A stretch of DNA of 64,000 bases from JBMNPT01 sp050943735 (GTDB lineage: Bacteria; Bacillota; Clostridia; Oscillospirales; RGIG577), in contig JBMNPT010000005.1 of NCBI GenBank assembly GCA_050943735.1, positions 62,001-126,000 of the forward strand, in the 5' to 3' direction. The notes under the pieces are model-generated. The model had not been told where the DNA came from. It ran no database searches and worked only from the letters and a program-made list of their open reading frames with translations. Made by a program: the position numbers and the translations under genes. Shown one piece after another: positions 58,933 through 64,000 of the stretch; within the stretch, counting starts at the first letter, position 1; each line of letters opens with the position of its first letter.

Positions 58933-59034
58933 GTGACAAGTTTGTTTGTAGTACTGGGTGTGGAAATGCTGGTTGGCGTTGCAGTAGGCGCCTGTATGGT
59001 ATGGTACGAGGCCTGCAAAGAAGGAGCCAATTAA
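58933..59034 (+). CDS. 33-residue transmembrane peptide
   Basis: A GTG-started frame encoding a 33-residue peptide with a single hydrophobic helix (LFVVLGVEMLVGVAVGACMVW) and a short polar tail (YEACKEGAN). AAAGGGG lies 8 bases upstream (58918-58924), and a strong terminator follows 35 bases after its stop, as for an independent short transcript. It contains two cysteines. It resembles no family I can name; small membrane peptides of this kind can be regulators or toxins, but nothing shows which. Confidence 0.5.
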   Translation: MTSLFVVLGVEMLVGVAVGACMVWYEACKEGAN

Positions 59035-59068
59035 ACAGATGAAACACAGTCGTTTTTGACTGACAAAG

Positions 59069-59095
59069 AGCGGGGCATACACCCCCGCTTTTTTT
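59069..59095 (+). terminator. Intrinsic terminator after the small peptide gene
   Basis: AGCGGGG and CCCCGCT form a stem over a seven-base loop, followed by seven T's. Confidence 0.88.
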
Positions 59096-59239
59096 GTTGC
59101 CGCAAAAGTCCCACAGTTGGATTTTTACAGCAAAATAGCCTTTTTTCGGTTTGCATTGCAACTTTTCGGCCTATGTGGTATACTGTAAAAGTCAAATCCT
59201 GTGATTTTGACGGGAAAAACGGACAAAGGTGGTACATCC

Positions 59240-60058
59240 ATGACAGAATATAGAAATCGTTCCGGCGGACGCCGCAGAGACGGGGAACGTGCCCAGTTTC
59301 GAGAGGCGGATGAAACCCGGCTGGAAGGGCGCAATGCGGTGCTGGAAGCCCTTCGTTCCGGACGAACCATTGATAAGCTCTTCATTCTCAAAGGAGAACG
59401 GGAAGGCAGTCTGCAGCGCATTTTTGCCATCGCCCGGGAACAACGGGTGGTTATCAGCGAGGTGGAACGAGCCAAGCTGGACGATATGAGTCAGACCGGC
59501 GCCCATCAGGGAGTGATTGCCCAGTGCGCCGCGGTGGCTTATTGCCAGGTGGAAGAGATTTTGCAGCTGGCCCGGGAACGGGGAGAGGCACCCTTTGTCA
59601 TTTTGTGCGATGAAATCAACGACCCGCACAATCTGGGCGCGATCATCCGAACCGCTGAAGGCGCGGGCGCTCATGGGGTCATCATTCCCAAACGGCGCAG
59701 TGTGGGGCTTACCTCCACTGTGGCCAAGGCGGCGGCCGGGGCTCTGGAACATATGCCCATCGCCCGGGTGGCTAGCCTGGACAGGACCATTGAACTGCTT
59801 AAGCAGGAGGGCCTGTGGGTGTTTGGTGCCGACATGGATGGACAGGATGACTATTATCGCATGGATCTGAAAGGCCCTATCGCGTTGGTGGTGGGCAGTG
59901 AAGGATTTGGCATGGGTCATTTGATTCAAAAAAAGTGTGACTTTTTAGTGAAAATACCCATGTGTGGAGAGATCAATTCTCTCAATGCCTCGGTGGCGGC
60001 AGGGATTCTCATGTATGAGGTAGTCCGGCAGCGGGCGATCAATGTAAGAAAGGCGTGA
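59240..60058 (+). CDS. rlmB: 23S rRNA guanosine-2'-O-methyltransferase RlmB (TrmH family)
   Basis: A 272-residue SpoU/TrmH methyltransferase. A basic N-terminus (YRNRSGGRRRDGER) precedes the L30e-like substrate domain (EGRNAVLEALRSGRTIDKLF in parts), then the SPOUT motifs ILCDEINDPHNLGAIIRTAE, ALVVGSEGFGM and IPMCGEINSLNASVAAGIL. RlmB methylates G2251 (E. coli) in the peptidyl-transferase centre. ATG 59240 with AAAGGTGG is used; the longer frame adds 13 unlikely residues. It ends 7 bases before the next gene. Confidence 0.93.
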   Translation: MTEYRNRSGGRRRDGERAQFREADETRLEGRNAVLEALRSGRTIDKLFILKGEREGSLQRIFAIAREQRVVISEVERAKLDDMSQTGAHQGVIAQCAAVAYCQVEEILQLARERGEAPFVILCDEINDPHNLGAIIRTAEGAGAHGVIIPKRRSVGLTSTVAKAAAGALEHMPIARVASLDRTIELLKQEGLWVFGADMDGQDDYYRMDLKGPIALVVGSEGFGMGHLIQKKCDFLVKIPMCGEINSLNASVAAGILMYEVVRQRAINVRKA

Positions 60059-60065
60059 TAGACGG

Positions 60066-62378
60066 ATGAAGGATCTGGATATGGAAAAGGATCAGGCCTT
60101 TGAAGACATTTTTAAGGAAATCAAAGGCATTACCCAGGATGTGCAGAGCGATTTGTCGCTGGACGACATCATGAAGGAAATCAAGGGCAAAAGCGATGCT
60201 GCGGAGGAAACCTACAAGCAGGTCAAACAGGAGATGGAACTGCCTGATCCCGATAAGGTGGAGGGGACCATCACCGATGATGGCAAGGTAGAGCTTTATG
60301 AAACCCCCGGCAGCTATGAGGAATATGTATCTCGGCTGGAGGAGCGTCAAACCGACGGGGCCCCCGATCTTTCCGAGACACAGACGGTGGACCGGGATGC
60401 CATGGAGCGTTTCTTTGAAGAGGAGCAGCCGGCCCAGCCTGAGAAAAAGAAAGGACTGTTTTCCTTCCTGCGTCAGCGGAAGGAAGAAATGGTGGACGAC
60501 TATACCGACGATGTGCAGGAGCCGGAGCCGGAGGAGCTGGAGAGCGAGTATGAAAGCTACTCCCAGGAAGAGGAGGAGCAGCCTCATCAGGCGTATCAGA
60601 AAAATGACTATGTAAAACTGGCCGCTTCCACTGCTGAATTGCTGGCTCAGATCAAAAGCCGTTTTCTCATTGCCTGCGTGGCTACGGTGTTGCTCGTGTA
60701 TCTCTCTCTGGCTGGGAGTTTCGCCCTGCCGCTGCCGGAGATTTTTGACGCCAGCGTCAATGGCCAGATCAATATGTTTGCCCAGATGATTTTGTATCTG
60801 GCGGTGTTGGTGGCCTGTCACAAGGAGCTGGTGAACGGTATCCGCAGTCTGATCGCTCTGCGGGCGGAGCCGGATGGCGTGTTGGCCTTTTCTTCGCTGG
60901 TGGCGCTGCTGCATGGTGTGGTGCAGATCTGGTCTGTGCTGCAGGATGGAGCGTTTGTCTTTTTCGGCGGCGTGATCGCCGTTGTCATGACGGTGACCCT
61001 GTATATCAAATTTACCCGGGTGCGCAGCATCTATCAAAATCTGATTTTGCTCAAACGGGGCGGAAACCACATCACCATTGAAAAATTCCAGGATCGCAGC
61101 CTGATCGGCAAGCTGATTGGCCGTCACAAGCCGGTGGACACCGAGTCGGTGGATGCCTTGATGAATGCGGTGCAGCAGCAAACTCCTCAGCAGGAGGAGC
61201 CGGCGGACTGCCGCGAGATTTTCTACGAAGGCAAGGTGGAGGACACCTATGACTTTGAAGACGCGGCCTACAGCATTGATGAGAGCCATTATTTCAGTGC
61301 CTATGCGGTTCCGGCGGCCATCTGTTATACAGTGGCGGCCACCGCGCTCTATCTGCTGGTGAAAAAGGATATGGCGTCCATTATGCATGTATTTGCCGCC
61401 TTTGCTGTAATGGTGGCGCCCTTTACCCTGGAGATGTCCTACACCATTCCCTTTAACCATTTGACCAAGCGTCTGCGGGAAAGCGGTACGGTGGTACTGG
61501 GCAGCAGCTCGGTACGCCGGCTGTATGGCAGCGACGGCGTGGTGGTGGAAGACGCCAGCCTGTTTGATAAAGGCAGTATTTACCTCAAGTCCATGAAGTT
61601 CTTTGGAGATGTCCGCATTGACGAGGTGTTTGTGGACATGGCCAGTGTGCTGGGCGATATGAAGTGCGCGGCGGCCAGCGTATTTATGGGCATCCTGCAA
61701 AACGACAAGAGCATGCTGCGGCCAGTACAGGGCTGGGAGTGTGAACAGGGCCAGGGTGTAGCGGCTGTGATGGGCGATGGTAAGGATGTGTTCATCGGCC
61801 GTAAGGGCTACATGGAAAAGAATGGCTTTGAAGTGCCGGCAGTGATGGACAAAAAGGGCGTGGATATCAGCGATGGCAGCAATATGCTGTATGTGGGCAG
61901 CAATAAACGGGTGCTGGGCGTCTTTGAGATCTGCTACCAGGCCAGCGCGGAGATCAATGACCTGATGGACGTGTTGGACAGCAATGGCATTACGGTGTTT
62001 TTCAAGAGCTGTGATGTGTTGCTGGACAACAAGTTCTTGGAGGAACATTTCCACGTAACCGGCAACAGCTTCCGCACCATTGACGAAAAGGTCTATATGG
62101 AAGTGGAAGAGGTGATGGATCGGGTGCAGCCGGGCACCAGCGGGATTTATCTGCGCAGCGGTACGCTGGAAAACCTGGCGGATACACTGTGCGAATGCAA
62201 GCGCATGGAAGGCCTGGTACGTCGCAATCTGCTGATTACCATGGGTTCTATGATCACCGCACCCATTTTCCTGTTTGTGTTGCTGCTGTCCAAAGGCGTA
62301 GCCGGAGTGGACGCGCTGAGTCTGTTGGTATTTTTGGGACTGTGGATCATTCCGCTCATGCTCAATTCCAGAGAATAA
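60066..62378 (+). CDS. P-type-ATPase-like membrane protein lacking catalytic motifs
   Basis: A 770-residue protein. Residues 1-180 are acidic and low-complexity (EEEQPAQPEKKKG, EPEPEELESEYESY); helices follow at about 199-222, 236-256, 272-318, 410-434, 442-465 and 722-767. From about 405 it lines up with metal-transporting P-type ATPases, but the CPC helix reads VAPFTL (450-455) and the DKTGT site reads VVVEDASLFDKG (492-503). GQGVAAVMGDGKDVFIG (about 561-577) matches the nucleotide-domain GxGV..V.G..V.IG pattern and NGITVFFKSCD (640-650) the GI.VVMLTGD segment, with TGD lost. It is likely not an ion pump. It follows rlmB by 7 bases. Confidence 0.78.
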   Translation: MKDLDMEKDQAFEDIFKEIKGITQDVQSDLSLDDIMKEIKGKSDAAEETYKQVKQEMELPDPDKVEGTITDDGKVELYETPGSYEEYVSRLEERQTDGAPDLSETQTVDRDAMERFFEEEQPAQPEKKKGLFSFLRQRKEEMVDDYTDDVQEPEPEELESEYESYSQEEEEQPHQAYQKNDYVKLAASTAELLAQIKSRFLIACVATVLLVYLSLAGSFALPLPEIFDASVNGQINMFAQMILYLAVLVACHKELVNGIRSLIALRAEPDGVLAFSSLVALLHGVVQIWSVLQDGAFVFFGGVIAVVMTVTLYIKFTRVRSIYQNLILLKRGGNHITIEKFQDRSLIGKLIGRHKPVDTESVDALMNAVQQQTPQQEEPADCREIFYEGKVEDTYDFEDAAYSIDESHYFSAYAVPAAICYTVAATALYLLVKKDMASIMHVFAAFAVMVAPFTLEMSYTIPFNHLTKRLRESGTVVLGSSSVRRLYGSDGVVVEDASLFDKGSIYLKSMKFFGDVRIDEVFVDMASVLGDMKCAAASVFMGILQNDKSMLRPVQGWECEQGQGVAAVMGDGKDVFIGRKGYMEKNGFEVPAVMDKKGVDISDGSNMLYVGSNKRVLGVFEICYQASAEINDLMDVLDSNGITVFFKSCDVLLDNKFLEEHFHVTGNSFRTIDEKVYMEVEEVMDRVQPGTSGIYLRSGTLENLADTLCECKRMEGLVRRNLLITMGSMITAPIFLFVLLLSKGVAGVDALSLLVFLGLWIIPLMLNSRE

Positions 62379-62391
62379 GGATGATTTTGTC

Positions 62392-62421
62392 AGGGCGAAG
62401 CCGAAGGGCTTCGCCCTTTTT
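62392..62421 (+). terminator. Intrinsic terminator
   Basis: AGGGCGAAGCC and GGCTTCGCCCT form a perfect 11-bp stem over a four-base loop, followed by TTTT. Confidence 0.9.
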
Positions 62422-62422
62422 A

Positions 62423-62451
62423 TTGCATCAATTGTGGGATTTTGCTATAAT
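62423..62451 (+). promoter_or_regulatory. Promoter of recJ
   Basis: TTGCAT (62423-62428), 17-base spacer, TATAAT (62446-62451). Confidence 0.72.
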
Positions 62452-62493
62452 AAATAAATATAGTTATGGATTGTGCAATACAAGGAGGCCGCT

Positions 62494-64000
62494 TTGAAGG
62501 GAAAACGTTGGATTTTTCGGGAATACGCGCAAAACAGAATAGAAGAAGTGCGGGCATTTTCCCGGGAGTGCGGATGTTCCCCACTGGTGGCACTGTTGAT
62601 GCTCAACCGCGGAGTGAATCAGCCGGAGCAGGCCCGGTGTTTTCTGGCCCATGAGTGGTGCGGCCTGCCCGACCCCTTTGCCATGAAGGGTATGGAGGCT
62701 GCCTGTCGGCGCATCTGTCAGGCTTTGCAGCAGGATGAAGAAGTGGTGGTCTACGGCGATTACGATGTGGATGGAATCACCTCCAGCAGTGTACTGGTTC
62801 TCTATCTGCGTGAGATGGGCCTTCGGGCGGGGTACTACATTCCTGACCGAATGGAGGAAGGCTATGGCGTCAACCAGGAAGCGGTGAAAGCACTGGCCCA
62901 GTCAGGCGTGAAACTGCTCATCACAGTGGATTGCGGAGTCACAGCCTGTGCAGAAGTGGAACTGGCCCGTCAGCTGGGTATGGACGTGCTCATCACCGAC
63001 CATCACGAGTGCGGGGAAATGCTGCCTCAAAACTGTACAGTGGTCAACCCGCGGCAGGAGGACTGTCCCTATCCGTTTAAGGAGCTGGCTGGCGTGGGAG
63101 TGGCATTCAAGCTGATCTGTGCGCTGCAGCAGTACCGGGGACTTCCTGTGGATGATGCGTTTATTAACCGATACGTGGACCTGGTGGCAGTGGGTACGGT
63201 GGCGGATGTGATGCCGCTGCAGGGCGAGAACCGCACCATTGTACAGCGGGGATTGGAGTTGTTGGAACACAGCCGGCGGCCGGGTGTGCGGGCGCTGCTC
63301 TCCCGCAGCGGGGTGGCGGATGGCAAAAAACTCACAGCGGGAACGGTGAGTTTTTCCATGGCGCCCCGTATCAATGCGGCGGGACGAGTGGGTTGTGCGG
63401 GCCGTGCGGTGGGCCTGTTTCTCACCCAGGATCCACATGAGGCCGCAGAGCTGGCGGAAGAACTCTGTCAGGAAAACCAGCTGCGGCAAAAAACCGAAAA
63501 TGACATTATGCAGCAGGCATTGGCCATGCTGGAACAGCAGAACTTTGACCCATTGGAGCGGCGAGTGGCGGTGCTGTGGCAGGAGGGATGGCACCATGGG
63601 GTCATCGGTATCGTGGCCTCCCGCATCAGTGACTTGTACAGCTGTCCGGTGATTCTCATTTCTCTGGAGGGAGAAAAAGGCAAAGGCTCAGGCCGCAGCA
63701 TTCCGGGGTTTAATCTCTATGAGGCTCTGGAACACTGCGCTAGCAGGCTCACCAAATTCGGAGGGCACGCTTTGGCGGCGGGGCTTTCTCTGGAGAGAGA
63801 GCAGCTGGAGAATTTTCGCCAGGAAATGGAAGAGTATGCCCGGCAGCATCTGGACCCAGCCTGTATGGTACCGGCCATCTATGTGGACGGTACGTTGGAA
63901 GAGGAACATCTCACCATGGAAGTGGCCCGGGAGCTATCCAAGCTGGAGCCTTATGGAGTGGGCAATCCAACGCCGGTGTTTCATATCCCGGATATGACAT
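62494..64000 (+). CDS. recJ: Single-strand DNA-specific exonuclease RecJ, 5' part
   Basis: The frame begins at TTG 62494, 5 bases after AAGGAGG, and runs off the right edge without a stop; about 502 residues are seen. DHH-family motifs appear in order: VVYGDYDVDGITSSS, LITVDCGVTACAE, VLITDHHECGE, AVGTVADVMPL, and then the APRINAAGRVG (DHHA1-side) and FGGHALAAGLS segments. RecJ degrades single-stranded DNA 5' to 3' in recombination and mismatch repair. Motifs are intact as far as seen; the C-terminal OB and later domains lie outside. Confidence 0.93.
   Translation, partial: MKGKRWIFREYAQNRIEEVRAFSRECGCSPLVALLMLNRGVNQPEQARCFLAHEWCGLPDPFAMKGMEAACRRICQALQQDEEVVVYGDYDVDGITSSSVLVLYLREMGLRAGYYIPDRMEEGYGVNQEAVKALAQSGVKLLITVDCGVTACAEVELARQLGMDVLITDHHECGEMLPQNCTVVNPRQEDCPYPFKELAGVGVAFKLICALQQYRGLPVDDAFINRYVDLVAVGTVADVMPLQGENRTIVQRGLELLEHSRRPGVRALLSRSGVADGKKLTAGTVSFSMAPRINAAGRVGCAGRAVGLFLTQDPHEAAELAEELCQENQLRQKTENDIMQQALAMLEQQNFDPLERRVAVLWQEGWHHGVIGIVASRISDLYSCPVILISLEGEKGKGSGRSIPGFNLYEALEHCASRLTKFGGHALAAGLSLEREQLENFRQEMEEYARQHLDPACMVPAIYVDGTLEEEHLTMEVARELSKLEPYGVGNPTPVFHIPDMT

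Noticed and set aside
60039..62054. A 671-residue open frame on the minus strand
   Set aside because: Antisense to the P-type-ATPase-like gene; composition is His/Leu-rich as expected for such shadows, with no recognisable domain.

Overview
The window is a stretch of chromosome from a spore-forming, Gram-positive member of the Clostridia, most like the Oscillospiraceae/Ruminococcaceae. Several things point this way: the spoIIAA-spoIIAB-sigF operon, a PdaA-type cortex deacetylase, a YtvI-family sporulation membrane protein, a BofC-like protein, a Spo0A-like response regulator, a T-box in front of alaS, strong AGGAGG ribosome sites with many TTG starts, and TTGACA/TATAAT promoters. By eye the DNA is moderately GC-rich, except for an AT-richer islet around 26.2-28.7 kb.

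Layout. 1-4.4 kb: the 3' end of tmk, a DUF2156 protein, an Eis-like acetyltransferase, a DJ-1/PfpI protein, 5-formyl-THF cyclo-ligase and a CPBP protease. 4.4-9.8 kb: mltG, trmR and trhP in the order known from Bacillus, then a class B penicillin-binding protein at the position of B. subtilis pbpI, and a small anchored protein. 9.8-15.6 kb: T-box and alaS, HIT, metallo-beta-lactamase-fold protein, pdaA and a convergent YtqB-like methyltransferase. 15.6-20.9 kb: one apparent transcription unit with a lone BREX-type PglX methyltransferase, a membrane-anchored repeat protein and a cytidylate-kinase-like protein. 20.9-24.4 kb: YcxB-like protein, then a GT2 / large membrane protein / small membrane protein module. 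24.4-30.6 kb: prfC, a TetR regulator, a chimeric AraC gene, an isolated phage-tail-like gene, a Spo0A-like regulator, an amidohydrolase and a TSCPD protein. 30.7-36.3 kb: sdpI-sdpR with a perfect palindromic operator, pepD, serC-serA and a small anchored protein. 36.4-42.7 kb: valS, an AAA ATPase, folC and the sigma-F operon. 42.8-50.1 kb: putP, CapA-like protein, a second GT2 / membrane protein / GtrA module, guanine deaminase and tRNA-Gln(CTG). 50.1-64 kb: BofC-like protein, class A PBP, YtvI, a phosphoglycerate-mutase-like enzyme divergent from ACT-hom-aspartokinase, a 33-residue membrane peptide, rlmB, a degenerate P-type-ATPase-like protein and the 5' part of recJ.

How the genes fit together. 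Envelope growth and sporulation dominate (mltG, two PBPs, pdaA, YtvI, BofC-like, sigma-F module, two polyprenol-sugar modules), with translation (alaS, valS, prfC, trmR/trhP, rlmB, tRNA-Gln) and amino-acid or one-carbon metabolism (serC/serA, aspartate-to-threonine genes, folC, cyclo-ligase).

The most unusual items are the P-type-ATPase-like protein without its CPC and DKTGT motifs, the lone PglX with its membrane repeat neighbour, the AraC/Ig-like chimera, the Spo0A-like paralogue, the two parallel Gtr-like modules, and a class B PBP whose KTG box reads KSS. All assignments come from reading the sequence; no database search was run.
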